Shown: positions 19,811 through 28,618 of the stretch, one piece after another
Numbering within the stretch: the first letter of the stretch is position 1
Layout of the letters: each line of letters begins with the position of its first letter
NCBI GenBank assembly: GCA_005503215.1
Contig: SCNS01000006.1
Coordinates: forward strand, 124,001-188,000
DNA from: Sphingomonadaceae bacterium 3R27C6
GTDB taxonomy: Bacteria; Pseudomonadota; Alphaproteobacteria; Sphingomonadales; Sphingomonadaceae
Direction of reading: 5' to 3'
Length of the DNA stretch: 64,000 bases
Program-made: the position numbers and the translations under genes
The notes under the pieces: generated by a model
Told to the model about the DNA's origin: nothing
Databases searched by the model: none
What the model saw: the letters and a program-made list of their open reading frames with translations, nothing else

Positions 19811-20797
19811 GTGGATTAAGCCCCTGAAGCGCTTGGGAGGGTGGTCCGGACCTAGCGTTAGTTTCCGGCTTGGCCTGCCCCGATCGGGGCAGGCCAAGTT
19901 TCTGGTCCGGCCAGATATTCTGCCGGGGCTAGATTGCCAAGAGCCATGTGAGGATGGTTAACATTGTAGTCGACCCTCCAGGTTTCGATCAGCCACCGCG
20001 CCTCGGAGATCGAGGCGAACCAGTGAAGGTTCAGGCACTCGTCGCGCAGCGGCCCGTTAAATGTCTCGATATATGCGTTATCCGTCGGTTTCCCTGCGGC
20101 TGAAGTCGATCCGAACGCCATGGTGATAAGCCCATAAATCTACCAGTCGCCCGGTAAATTCGCTGGCATTATCGGCGAACAGATAGCGCGGTGCTCCGCG
20201 CCGACGCACCAGGCGGTTGAGGACATCGACGACATACTCACCGCGAAGGCGCTGCCCAACCTCAATCGACAGCGCTTCGCGGCTGAACACATCGACCACG
20301 GTCAGCATCCGAAACTTCTGTCCATTGCTGAGCTGGTCATGTACAAAGTCCAGCCTCCACGCCTCGTTCGGCCGAACAGGCTTGCAACGCGCTTCCCGGT
20401 GCGCGAGCATCTTGCGCCGGCGCGGCAGTTTGGTTCGTAAAACCAAGCCTTCCTCGCGATATAGCCGGTAAACAACGTTGCGACCCACGCCTCAGCCTTC
20501 ACGCTGAAGCATCACATGGACGCGGCGATAGCCATATCGGATCCGCGTCGCGACGATCTCGTGCATCCGTATGCTGCCGCGTCACCTGGCAGGCCCGGCG
20601 CTCGCTGTAGCCGTGCGATGATACGACATAGGCTACAACATCCCTCATGAGCGCTGGCCGGGGAACTCTTTTTTGACAGGACGTCCTGCAAAACCGCTTT
20701 GTCGAGGCTCAACTCGGCGACCAGCCGCTTCAGCTGCGCATTCTCATCAACCACCTGCTTGAGCTTACGGACCTGATCCGCCTCCAACACGCTATAG
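19811..20797 (-). mobile_element. Truncated, mutated IS3-family insertion sequence
   Basis: On the minus strand the element keeps the C-terminal part of OrfA (LEADQVRKLKQVVDENAQLKRLV, a leucine-zipper-like segment) and most of OrfB with the rve integrase core. The OrfA N-terminus, about 45 residues, and the matching terminal repeat are missing at the right edge, where tonB sequence begins. The left edge is estimated from about 50 bp of non-coding DNA after the OrfB stop at 19858; the exact terminal repeat could not be confirmed without its partner. With truncation, a deletion, a stop codon and a frameshift, it cannot transpose by itself. Confidence 0.75.
19858..20790 (-). pseudogene. IS3-family transposase remnant (OrfA end plus OrfB)
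   Basis: Three pieces make up the gene. From 20790 the OrfA C-terminus is followed by the start of OrfB (ERRACQVTRQHT), then a deletion with a change of frame. HEIVATRIRYGYRR...QREG ends at a TGA (20492-20494) where related transposases have tryptophan. From 20488 to 20078 the rve domain is intact (WRLDFVHDQLSNGQKFRMLTVVDVFSREAL, ADNASEF). A frameshift near 20080-20120 shifts the last part (KPTDNAYIETFNGPLRDECLN, the catalytic glutamate region). The catalytic DDE residues are visible but in separate frames. Confidence 0.78.
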
Positions 20798-21109
20798 AAG
20801 AGTAGCGAGCAGCCGATCTGGCAGGGCGCGGTTCTGGCGGCCTTGCATAAGGCGAAACGCTATCCCCGCGACGCGCAACGCGCGCGCCAACAGGGCGTAC
20901 CCCAAATTCACTTTACGATGAATCGGGAGGGCAAGGTTCTCTCCGTCACTCTCGAACACAGTTCGGGCTTTCACGCCCTTGATGAAGAAGCTCTCGCGCT
21001 GCCGCGGCGCGCACAGCCGCTTCCGAAGCCGCCAGAGGAGATACGGCCGGGACAAGACATGATTGAGCTTGTCGTCCCGATCGAATTTTTTCTCCGGGTG
21101 CGACCGTGA
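20798..21109 (+). pseudogene. 3' fragment of a tonB gene (TonB C-terminal domain)
   Basis: The frame open from 20798 encodes QPIWQGAVLAALHKAKRYPR, then an Arg-rich linker, FTMNREGKVLSVTLEHSSG...LDEEALALPRRAQPLPKPPEEI and ELVVPIEFFLR, which is the complete periplasmic TonB C-terminal domain of about 90 residues. The N-terminal membrane anchor and proline-rich spacer are missing; IS3-family DNA lies directly upstream. After FFLR the frame runs four codons into a sequence that looks like a group II intron 5' end before stopping. It is therefore cut on both sides and should be non-functional. Confidence 0.75.
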
Positions 21110-21372
21110 AGTCGCCTAAGTAATTTTTCGAAAAGGAGGATGTTCCTCATGAGGCGAACCTGATGTTTCCTCATTAGCCTACCGGCACATGCGGGACTGG
21201 TAACGGCCCGGTGTGAAGTTGCCGGGACAACGTAGCCGGGCCTTCGGGCCATGTCAAAGCCGCGAGGGGGAGACATCATCTGCGAGCATCGATGCGGATG
21301 GGGCGCAAGGCTGGGTGGTATGACCAACGAAAGTGAACTGCTGGTAGAATCGCGGATCGCCGGGAAAAGCGC
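21098..21372 (+). mobile_element. Probable 5' fragment (domain I) of a group II intron
   Basis: The segment begins GTGCGACC, matching the GUGYG 5' consensus of group II introns, exactly at the codon after tonB FFLR. It is rich in short self-complementary stems (for example GCGAC with GTCGC at the very start, and GCCCGG/CCGGGC pairs near 21210-21250). It contains the string AACGAAAGTGAAC, which I recognise from group II intron domain I regions. No maturase reading frame follows, because the stop of the PLP enzyme gene lies at 21376. The class and the exact 3' edge are uncertain; a covariance search is needed to confirm. Confidence 0.45.
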
Positions 21373-21375
21373 CCG

Positions 21376-22428
21376 TTATGCGAACAGCGCCGCTATCCGC
21401 GCATGGGCCGGACGCCAGTCGATCCGCTGCTGGTCCAGCCACGCGTCGTCATAATAGGTGCACTCGTACCGCTCGCCGCCGTCGCATAGCAGCGTTACCA
21501 CACTGCCGGTCTCACCGGCTACCGCCATTTCCTCGATCAGCGCCGCGCATGCGATCAGATTAGTTCCGGTCGACCCTCCCACCCGGCGGCCGAGTCGGTC
21601 GGACAACGCGCGCATCGCACCCAGGCTGTCCGCATCCTCGACAGCCATCATCCGGTCGATCACCGAAGGCACGAAGCTTGGCTCGACGCGCGGTCGGCCG
21701 ATCCCCTCGATACAACTGGCGCAGCCCTCGGGCAGCGCCGTCACACCGCGATCCTCGAAATGGCGATGGAAGACCGAATTGACCGGGTCGGCTACGCAAA
21801 GGCGCGTCGCGCGGCGCTGGTAGCGGATGAAGCGACCGATCGTCGCCGAGGTGCCGCCCGTGCCTGCTCCGCACACCACCCAAGAGGGAACCGGGTGTTC
21901 CTCCTCCGCCATCTGGGCGAAGATGGACTCGGCGATGTTGTTGTTTCCGCGCCAGTCCGTCGCGCGCTCCGCATAGGTGAATTGGTCGAGGTAATAGCCG
22001 CCGGTTTCCGCCGCCAGCCGGACCGCCACGTCATACACCGTGCGCGGGTCATCCACCGCGTGAATCTCGCCGCCATAGAAGCGGATCGCCTCGAGTTTCG
22101 GTGCGGCGGTGGCGGCGGGAACGACGGCGATGAAGCGCAGGCCCAACATGCGCGCGAAATACGCCTCGCTGACCGCGGTCGAACCCGACGACGCCTCGAT
22201 CACGCAGGTTTCAGGCCCGATCCAGGCATTGCACAGGGCGTAAAGGAATAGCGACCGCGCGAGACGATGCTTCAGGCTGCCGGTCGGATGGCTGCTTTCG
22301 TCCTTCAGGTACAGGGTGATCCCGGGAAAGCGTGGTAGATCAAGCCGGATCAGGTGCGTGTCGGCGGAGCGATTGAAGTCCGCCTCGATCCGCCGCACGG
22401 CGTCAGCGCGCCAGCCACGATTTTTCAT
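21376..22428 (-). CDS. PLP-dependent cysteine synthase / cysteine desulfhydrase-like enzyme
   Basis: This 350-aa fold-type II PLP enzyme has [19 protein letters not shown], in which the lysine of GSLKHR (K53) should bind PLP, and [18 protein letters not shown] as the substrate loop. [14 protein letters not shown] is the phosphate-binding loop, with GGSTGTN near the C-terminus. The subgroup is usually annotated as a PLP-dependent cysteine synthase family protein. From memory, a mycobacterial relative acts as a cysteine desulfhydrase, so either direction of sulphur chemistry is possible. The ATG at 22428 overlaps the M3 peptidase stop (ATGA). As last gene of the peptide operon it may process cysteine or a related residue released by the peptidases. 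Confidence 0.85.
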   Translation of the reverse strand: MKNRGWRADAVRRIEADFNRSADTHLIRLDLPRFPGITLYLKDESSHPTGSLKHRLARSLFLYALCNAWIGPETCVIEASSGSTAVSEAYFARMLGLRFIAVVPAATAAPKLEAIRFYGGEIHAVDDPRTVYDVAVRLAAETGGYYLDQFTYAERATDWRGNNNIAESIFAQMAEEEHPVPSWVVCGAGTGGTSATIGRFIRYQRRATRLCVADPVNSVFHRHFEDRGVTALPEGCASCIEGIGRPRVEPSFVPSVIDRMMAVEDADSLGAMRALSDRLGRRVGGSTGTNLIACAALIEEMAVAGETGSVVTLLCDGGERYECTYYDDAWLDQQRIDWRPAHARIAALFA

Positions 22429-24461
22429 TGCGCCGGCTCCGTCGTCAGCCCGTTCCGCCGCAGCATCGCCTGCGGGTCCGCGTCGCGTCCGCGAAATGCC
22501 CGAAAGCTTTCCGCCGCGGGCCGCGTGGCACCCCGCGCCAATATCTCTTGGCGAAACAGATCGCCGGTGGCGCGGTCTACCAGACCCGCCTCGGCGAAGC
22601 GATCGAATCCGTCGGCCGCCAGCACCTCCGCCCAAAGATAGCTGTAATAGCCCGACGCATAGCTGCCGGCGAAGATGTGCATGAAGGCGTGGGGAAAGCG
22701 GTGCCAAGCCGGCGGGCGGATCACCGCGACCTCGTCACGAACCGCCTCGATCACTTCGACAGGGTCCGATCCCAGGACGCCCAGATGAATCAGCAGATCG
22801 AACAGACCGAATTCGACCTGCCGCAGGAGGAACAAGCCGGACTGGAACCGCCGGGCCGACAGCATTCGGTCGAAAAGGTCGCCCGGCAGGGTTTCGCCGC
22901 TGAGATAGTGGCCGGACATGCCGGTGAGCACGTCTTTGTCCCAGGCGAAATCTTCCAGAAGCTGGCTCGGCAGTTCGATCGCATCCCACTCGAACCCGCT
23001 CGTCCCGCCCACCGAGGGACGGTTCACCTGAGTGAGCATGTTGTGCAGCGCATGCCCCGTCTCGTGAAGCAGCGTAACGATTTCCGTGTGGCGCAACAGC
23101 GAGGGCATCGCCGCCTGGCCGGGCGCGAAATTGCAGGTGAGGTATGACACCGGCACGCGGATCACGTTGCCGTCGTGCAGGCGTGGCCGCGCGCTGGCGA
23201 CCCATGCGCCGCCGCGTTTCCCCTGGCGGGCGAACAGGTCCGTATACAGGCCGGCCACCACCTGGCCCGACGCATCGATCACATCGAAGTAGCAGGCATC
23301 GGGATGATAGAGCGGAACATCGTCGCGCTCGGCAAGCGTGATCCCGAACAGGCGATGGAGCAGCGCCTTCCACCCCTGCATCACACGCTCGACCGGGAAA
23401 TAGGCGCGTACCTGTTCCTCGTCGACGGTAAAGCGCGCCTCGCGCAGCTTGTTGGCGACATAGCTCACGTCCCACGGCCGCAAGTCGGCGATGCCCAGCG
23501 TTTCCGCTGCGAACGTCTGCATCTCCGCCATCTCCGCTTCCGCCGCCGGGCGTGCACGCCTGGCGAGGTCGCGCAGGAAGGCGAGCACCTCATCGGCGCT
23601 GGCCGCCATCTTGGTCTCCAGCGACCAGGCGACCGGGTCGGAAAAGCCGAGCAGCTCTGCCGCTTCACGCCGCAATGCCAGGATGCGGGCGATGCGTTCC
23701 GAATTGTCGAACTGGCCAGCGTTCGGGCCCTGATCCGATGCCCGCGTCCCGTTCGCGGCATAGACCCGCTCGCGCAACGCCTGGTCGTCCGCGAAGCCCA
23801 GCACGGCTGCGACGCTCGGCTGCTGCAACGTGACCGCCCAGCCTTCCATCGACCGTGCGGCGGCGGCGGCGGCGAACATCGCCATGTCCGTTTCCGAAAT
23901 CCCGGAGAGCCGGGCAGGATCAGTGATGTGCTCGACCCACGCCTGCGTCGCGTCGAGCACGACGTTGGAAAATTCGGTGGCGAGCGAAGAGAGTTCGACG
24001 AGGATCGCACCGAACCGCTCGCGGGCTGCCGGCTCCAGCGCCACGCCGTTCAGCGTGAAATCGCGGATCGCGTGTTGCAGGCTCAAACGGTCTTCGTCGG
24101 CCAGCCTGGTGAAGGCCGGCGAGGCGGCGATGCCCGCGAATACCTCATACAGGCCGCGATTCTGCATCGTCGAGAGGTGGTTCTCGACGAGGCGCTGTTG
24201 CCCCGCGGCGTAGGCAGCGCGCAGTTTTGGCGCGTCAGCGACCGCGTGCAGGTGCGAGACCGCCGACCACAATGCACCGACCGCCTCATCGGCGCGTTCG
24301 TAAGGCAACCATGCCTCGGCAAATGTCGTGGGACGATGCGCGACGAGGTCGCTTACCACCGAGCGATGCTCCGCGAGTGCCTCATCCAGCGCCGCGGCGA
24401 TGGCATCGGGTGTCAGCGCCGGAAAGTCCGGAAGCCGCTGCGGATCGAGAAGGGGATTCAT
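22425..24461 (-). CDS. M3-family zinc oligopeptidase (oligopeptidase A / Dcp-like)
   Basis: This 678-aa thimet-oligopeptidase-family protein has the zinc motif HETGH (H466, E467, H470) and the third-ligand glutamate in [11 protein letters not shown] (about E497). The C-terminal signature is [31 protein letters not shown]. The length matches PrlC/OpdA and Dcp (about 680). There is no signal peptide, so it should act in the cytoplasm on short peptides, roughly up to twenty residues. AAGG lies seven bases before the ATG. It sits 98 bp downstream of the unknown 295-aa gene and overlaps the PLP-enzyme gene. It is probably the bulk degradative step for an imported peptide. Confidence 0.92.
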   Translation of the reverse strand: MNPLLDPQRLPDFPALTPDAIAAALDEALAEHRSVVSDLVAHRPTTFAEAWLPYERADEAVGALWSAVSHLHAVADAPKLRAAYAAGQQRLVENHLSTMQNRGLYEVFAGIAASPAFTRLADEDRLSLQHAIRDFTLNGVALEPAARERFGAILVELSSLATEFSNVVLDATQAWVEHITDPARLSGISETDMAMFAAAAAARSMEGWAVTLQQPSVAAVLGFADDQALRERVYAANGTRASDQGPNAGQFDNSERIARILALRREAAELLGFSDPVAWSLETKMAASADEVLAFLRDLARRARPAAEAEMAEMQTFAAETLGIADLRPWDVSYVANKLREARFTVDEEQVRAYFPVERVMQGWKALLHRLFGITLAERDDVPLYHPDACYFDVIDASGQVVAGLYTDLFARQGKRGGAWVASARPRLHDGNVIRVPVSYLTCNFAPGQAAMPSLLRHTEIVTLLHETGHALHNMLTQVNRPSVGGTSGFEWDAIELPSQLLEDFAWDKDVLTGMSGHYLSGETLPGDLFDRMLSARRFQSGLFLLRQVEFGLFDLLIHLGVLGSDPVEVIEAVRDEVAVIRPPAWHRFPHAFMHIFAGSYASGYYSYLWAEVLAADGFDRFAEAGLVDRATGDLFRQEILARGATRPAAESFRAFRGRDADPQAMLRRNGLTTEPAQ

Positions 24462-24559
24462 GGATCAACCTTGACTGCGAAAGGAGGTCGTTCGACGCGC
24501 GGGAGGCGACCGAAGTCCGTGGGGATGATCCGGCACCACCGCCCGCGCGATCGACTTCG

Positions 24560-25447
24560 TCAGACGTCAGCACCAGCCAGAACCGGCGCTGCCGCAAGCC
24601 GGTCCAGCAGGAACTTGGCGAAGATCAGGGAAAATGCCGCGAACTCCTTGTGGGCAGCAATGCGCTCGCGAAAGCGGGCGGCGAGGACGGGGTCTTTCGG
24701 ACCCAGGACGGCATGCACGCGGCCCACGCCCTCGATATCGGCATGTTCGCCTTGCTCCGCTGCGGCCTCCATCAACTGGAATACACGCTTCTCGTCGTCA
24801 TCGGTCCAGCCGATCGCGTTGAGCGCGTGAGACATCTGCATCGATCCGCGTGCGCTCACCGTATCCCGCAACACGGTGCGCATCGTCGCCGGCCACGCAG
24901 CCGCCTCCACCACCAGAGCGGCCTTGCGGATCATCCGGTCGGATGCCTTGTCGCTGGCAGCGACGGCGGCGGCACGGGCTTCTTGCCAAGTCTTACGCGA
25001 AATCGTTTCGCCTTCCAGGCTCCTGCGATGCAGCGCGAGAATATCCTTCCTTCCGGCTTCTACCGTGGGATCCTGGACAGTCTGGGCGACCAGAGCGGGA
25101 TCGGACAGGGTGAAGATCAGCATTTCGGGAACGATGCGCGACAAGTCCGCGCCAACCGGGGTTTTCTCCAGCCACGCCTCCGCGAACGCGGTCGGCGACG
25201 GGTCGCCGGCGGCGTGCGCCAGATTGTTCGACAATGAATCCAGATCCATCACCAGAGGCAGGGGATAGCCCAGCATGTCTGCATAGAGCTGCGGGTCGTC
25301 TCCCTCGATCACGCTACCCATGGCAGTGGCCCCCATGTCACCCCAGGCAGGGCTGAATCGAAAGGTCCCGGCCGCGATATGTTTGCGCACCCGGGCGAGA
25401 GCCTGCTCCTTGACGGCGAGGTCGCCGTGAAATGCCGTGACCGCCAT
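24560..25447 (-). CDS. Hypothetical protein of the peptide-import operon
   Basis: I do not recognise this 295-aa protein. It has no signal peptide or membrane helix, and is alanine-rich and mostly helical, with a QEARAAAVAASDKASDRMIRK stretch that could be a long amphipathic helix. No metal, nucleotide or catalytic motif is obvious; W36 in FSPAWGD and FHGD near the start are the most distinctive spots. It is certainly expressed with its neighbours, because it starts three bases after the thioredoxin stop. Composition and codon use match the operon. It might be a binding partner, modifying enzyme or immunity-type protein for the operon's peptide; that is speculation. Confidence 0.75.
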   Translation of the reverse strand: MAVTAFHGDLAVKEQALARVRKHIAAGTFRFSPAWGDMGATAMGSVIEGDDPQLYADMLGYPLPLVMDLDSLSNNLAHAAGDPSPTAFAEAWLEKTPVGADLSRIVPEMLIFTLSDPALVAQTVQDPTVEAGRKDILALHRRSLEGETISRKTWQEARAAAVAASDKASDRMIRKAALVVEAAAWPATMRTVLRDTVSARGSMQMSHALNAIGWTDDDEKRVFQLMEAAAEQGEHADIEGVGRVHAVLGPKDPVLAARFRERIAAHKEFAAFSLIFAKFLLDRLAAAPVLAGADV

Positions 25448-25450
25448 CGC

Positions 25451-25777
25451 TCAGACCCCCGCGCTCTGGCTGACGAACGCATCCAGACGGCTGCGCGACA
25501 TGCCGCCCGTCGCACGGGCCTGTTCCGTACCGTCCTTGAACATCACCAGAAGCGGAATACCGCGCACCGTCATCCGCTTGGCGAGATCCGGATTGGCGTC
25601 GATATCGATCTTCACGACGTCGATCTCTCCTTCATATTCTTGCGCGATTTCCTCAAGCGTCGGCGCAAGCGCCTTGCATGGCCCACACCAGGGCGCCCAG
25701 AAGTCGACGAGCACGGGCTTGTCGCTGTTGAGGACAACATCGTCGAAATCCTGTTCGGACACGCTACGAAGCATCAT
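25451..25777 (-). CDS. Thioredoxin
   Basis: This 108-aa protein is a standard cytoplasmic thioredoxin: VLVDFWAPWCGPCKALAP with the active site W30-C31-G32-P33-C34, then DIDANPDLAKRMTVRGIPLLVMFKDG with the cis-proline in GIPLL. It lacks a signal peptide, so it should act in the cytoplasm. GAAGGAAA precedes the ATG. It lies 37 bp after tldD and 3 bp before the 295-aa gene. A dedicated thioredoxin in a peptide-degrading operon suggests that the substrate contains disulphides or that a partner enzyme needs reduction. It is probably not the only thioredoxin of the cell. Confidence 0.94.
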   Translation of the reverse strand: MMLRSVSEQDFDDVVLNSDKPVLVDFWAPWCGPCKALAPTLEEIAQEYEGEIDVVKIDIDANPDLAKRMTVRGIPLLVMFKDGTEQARATGGMSRSRLDAFVSQSAGV

Positions 25778-25814
25778 TTTTCCTTCACGTTATTCAGATG
25801 ATCAAATATCTCTA

Positions 25815-27272
25815 TCAGCCCCGGCCACCGACCATTATCCTGTCTATTCGCAGCGTCGGCTGGCCGACGCTGACCGGCAGGGTCTGCCCCTGCTTTCCGC
25901 AGGTCGCCATCCCGGCGTCGAGTTCGAGGTCATTTCCGATCATGGACACATGCTGAAGCGCTTCGTGCCCGACGCCGATCAGCGTCGCACCGAGTACGGG
26001 CGCCACCAGCTTGCCCTTCTCCACCAGCCATGCCTCCATGGTCGTGAAGTTGAACCGGCCGGTGACGATGTCGACTTGCCCGCCGCCGAAAGCCGTCGCG
26101 TAGATACCGCGATCGAGCGAGGCCAGGATATCGGCAGGATCGTCGCGGCCACTCGCGAGAAAAGTGTTGGTCATCCGCGGCATCGGCAGATGCGCGTAGG
26201 ACTGGCGCCGGCCGTTGCCGGTCGAGCGCGCGTTCATCAGGCCTGCGTTCAGTCGATCCTGCATCAGGCCGGTCAGCACGCCGTTTTCGACCAGCACCGT
26301 CCGGTCCGGCGCGGTCCCCTCGTCATCGATGCCCAGCGAGCCGAGCCGACCGGCGATGCCGCCATCGTCGATCACGGTGACGCCAGGCGCGGCGATGCGC
26401 TCTCCGATCCGCCCGGTGAATGCCGACAGACTTTTCCGGTGGTGGTCACCCTCCAGGCCGTGGCCGACCGCCTCGTGAAACAGCACACCGGGATAACCGG
26501 GTGCGAGCACCACCGGCATCTCGCCGACCGGCGCCGGAATCGCCTCGAGATTGGTGAGCGCGGTGCGGACGGCCGTCGCGACCATCGCCTTGACCGCTTC
26601 CTTAGTGAACCCGTCCAGCCCCCAGCGACCGCCGAACCCAGCCTGGCCGCTCGACCGTCGCCCGTTCTGCTCGGCAACCACGCTGACCGTCAGCAGCGCC
26701 GCCGGCCGGACATCAGCCGCCATGTGCCCATCCGCGTCGGCGACGAGCATCGTCGTGTCGTTTGCCCGCGCGTTCGCGTTAACCCGCACGATGCGCGGGT
26801 CGGCCGCCCGTGCCTCGCGGTCGATCATGTCGAGCAGGCCGATCCACGCCGCGGCGTCCTCCGCCGAGGCCGCGTCGATCGCCGGATAGAGTTCGTGTCG
26901 GGTCGTGTCAGGCGAAAGATCGATGCCCCCCGGCAAACGCGCCGCGTCGCCATGCCGGGCGAGCGTTCGCACCGCGGCGACTGTTTCGCCGAGCGCCGCT
27001 TCCCGCAGGTCCGCCGAATGGGCGAAGCTGACCGATGGGCCGTGCGCGGCGCGCGCGCCGACACCCTGGCGCATCGAGAAGCCGCCGCCGACCACGCGCC
27101 CTTCGTCCAGCCGCCAGCTACGCTGGCTCGTCGTCTCGAAATACAGGTCGGCAAGCTCGGCCCCGCCACCGGCGAGCCGCCCGATCGCTCGGCCGACGGC
27201 TGCATCGTCGAGGCCGACAGGGCCCAGCAGCCGTGCTCGCGCATGCTCCAGGGCGATCGCTCCGCCGTTCAT
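25815..27272 (-). CDS. tldD: TldD, metalloprotease subunit
   Basis: This 485-aa protein is TldD. The zinc motif HEAVGHGLEGD (HExxxH, H266, E267, H271) and the flanking PVVLAPGYPGVLFHEAVGH and MPRMTNTFLASG segments are diagnostic. TldD with TldE forms a heterodimer whose tunnel-like site cleaves small unfolded peptides. In E. coli it removes the microcin B17 leader and degrades CcdA. Here its gene overlaps tldE by four bases, so the subunits are made in equal amounts. The pair sits next to a peptide-type ABC transporter rather than at a housekeeping site, pointing to a dedicated substrate. Confidence 0.95.
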   Translation of the reverse strand: MNGGAIALEHARARLLGPVGLDDAAVGRAIGRLAGGGAELADLYFETTSQRSWRLDEGRVVGGGFSMRQGVGARAAHGPSVSFAHSADLREAALGETVAAVRTLARHGDAARLPGGIDLSPDTTRHELYPAIDAASAEDAAAWIGLLDMIDREARAADPRIVRVNANARANDTTMLVADADGHMAADVRPAALLTVSVVAEQNGRRSSGQAGFGGRWGLDGFTKEAVKAMVATAVRTALTNLEAIPAPVGEMPVVLAPGYPGVLFHEAVGHGLEGDHHRKSLSAFTGRIGERIAAPGVTVIDDGGIAGRLGSLGIDDEGTAPDRTVLVENGVLTGLMQDRLNAGLMNARSTGNGRRQSYAHLPMPRMTNTFLASGRDDPADILASLDRGIYATAFGGGQVDIVTGRFNFTTMEAWLVEKGKLVAPVLGATLIGVGHEALQHVSMIGNDLELDAGMATCGKQGQTLPVSVGQPTLRIDRIMVGGRG

Positions 27273-28618
27273 GCCTTGCCTCCAAGCTGCATCTCGCCGA
27301 CAAGGATCGAGCCGGTCCGCACCGCGCCGTGACGCTCGACATCATCGCCCACCGCGACCATGCCCATCATCATTTCCCCCAGCGATCCTGCGAGAGTGAC
27401 GTCGCGCAGGGCATGCGCTACTTCACCGTCTTCGACCCAGAAGCCGGAGATGGCCCGCGTCCAGTTGCCGGTAACGGGATCGGTGCCACCGCCCTGAAGG
27501 CTGGTGACCAGCACGCCGGTGCCAAGCCGGGTCAGCATCGCTGCCCGATCGCCGCCGGCCGTTCGGCTCGACAGGCGCAGATTGTAGGGGCCCTCGGCAT
27601 TGCCGGTCGAGCGCAGCCCCAGCTTGCGGGCCGCCATGGCGGAGAGCAAGAGGCCGCGGCCGATGCCGCCCTCGATCAGGAGACGCGCGCTGCCCGCGAT
27701 CCCGTCGCTGTCGAAACCGCCACTTGCGAGCCCGAACGGCTCGAACGGATCTTCGTAGAGATCGATATGGTCTGCCGCGATCGCGCGATCCAGCGGATCG
27801 GGCAGGAACGTGCTGCGCCGGTATTGCGCCATGCCGTTCAGCGCGACGACGAGTTCGCCGACCAACTGGCTGGCCACCGACGGATCGAACAGGACCGGAC
27901 AACGGCGGCTGGCGACGCCGCGCGCCCCGCGTGCCGCCAGCGTGCGCTCCGCCGCGCGCGCCGCCAGGATATCCGGGCCCGCCAGCGCGCTGAAGCGGCG
28001 GTCTTGAGTCTGCTCGAAATCCGATACCGACCCGTTTTCTGTGCTGGCCATCATCTTGCACCAGCGATGATGGCTGGAAAAATGGCTGCTGCGGCAGAAG
28101 CCCCGGCTCGTCGCGAGTGCCCAGATACCTTCACTGCCGATCGCCGCGGATTCGCTGATGCGCAATGCCGGGTCCGCCGCTGCCCGCTCGCGCGCCGCAC
28201 AGTCGATTGCGAGCGCGGCCGCGAGCAGCTCGTCCGTGTCCGCGCCGCCCTCGGCATAGCGTGCCGGCGCCGGACCGGAGAGGGCCAGCCAGTCGGCCGG
28301 CGGTAGTTCGCTGTCGGCGTCGGGCTGCACCTGCCGGGCGATCAGCAACGCTTCCTCGACGACGCGAACGACCGACTCGCGGTTCAGCGCGGCGGTGGAG
28401 GCACCCGCCGAGCGTCCCTCGCAATAGACCGAGATGCCGAGCGATTGCTGCAGGTCGCGCTCTGCCGTCTCGACTGCGCCGTTGGCGACGAAGACCCGGC
28501 CTGAATAGGTGGTGCGCGTGGTGACGCTAGCCTCGGCGCCGAGCAAACCGGCGCGCTCGACAGCGAAGGCCGCCCAAGCGCGCAATTCCTCCTCGCTATG
28601 GGTAAGGTGACCGGTCAT
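27269..28618 (-). CDS. pmbA: TldE (PmbA), partner subunit of TldD
   Basis: This 449-aa protein is a PmbA/TldE homologue. It has the same two-domain fold as TldD but lacks the HExxxH motif, as expected for the non-catalytic subunit. Recognisable segments are SGRVFVANGAVETAERDLQQSLGISVYCEGRSAGAS near the N-terminus, and central and C-terminal YRRSTFLPD and ISGFWVEDGE segments. Its start overlaps the ABC transporter stop (ATGA) and its stop overlaps the tldD start. The order ABC transporter-tldE-tldD in coupled translation is unusual, as tldD and pmbA are usually dispersed in gammaproteobacteria. Confidence 0.92.
   Translation of the reverse strand: MTGHLTHSEEELRAWAAFAVERAGLLGAEASVTTRTTYSGRVFVANGAVETAERDLQQSLGISVYCEGRSAGASTAALNRESVVRVVEEALLIARQVQPDADSELPPADWLALSGPAPARYAEGGADTDELLAAALAIDCAARERAAADPALRISESAAIGSEGIWALATSRGFCRSSHFSSHHRWCKMMASTENGSVSDFEQTQDRRFSALAGPDILAARAAERTLAARGARGVASRRCPVLFDPSVASQLVGELVVALNGMAQYRRSTFLPDPLDRAIAADHIDLYEDPFEPFGLASGGFDSDGIAGSARLLIEGGIGRGLLLSAMAARKLGLRSTGNAEGPYNLRLSSRTAGGDRAAMLTRLGTGVLVTSLQGGGTDPVTGNWTRAISGFWVEDGEVAHALRDVTLAGSLGEMMMGMVAVGDDVERHGAVRTGSILVGEMQLGGKA

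Noticed and set aside
21110..21375. tRNA or other classical structured RNA gene
   Set aside because: No cloverleaf or anticodon arm can be drawn; the group II intron reading fits better.
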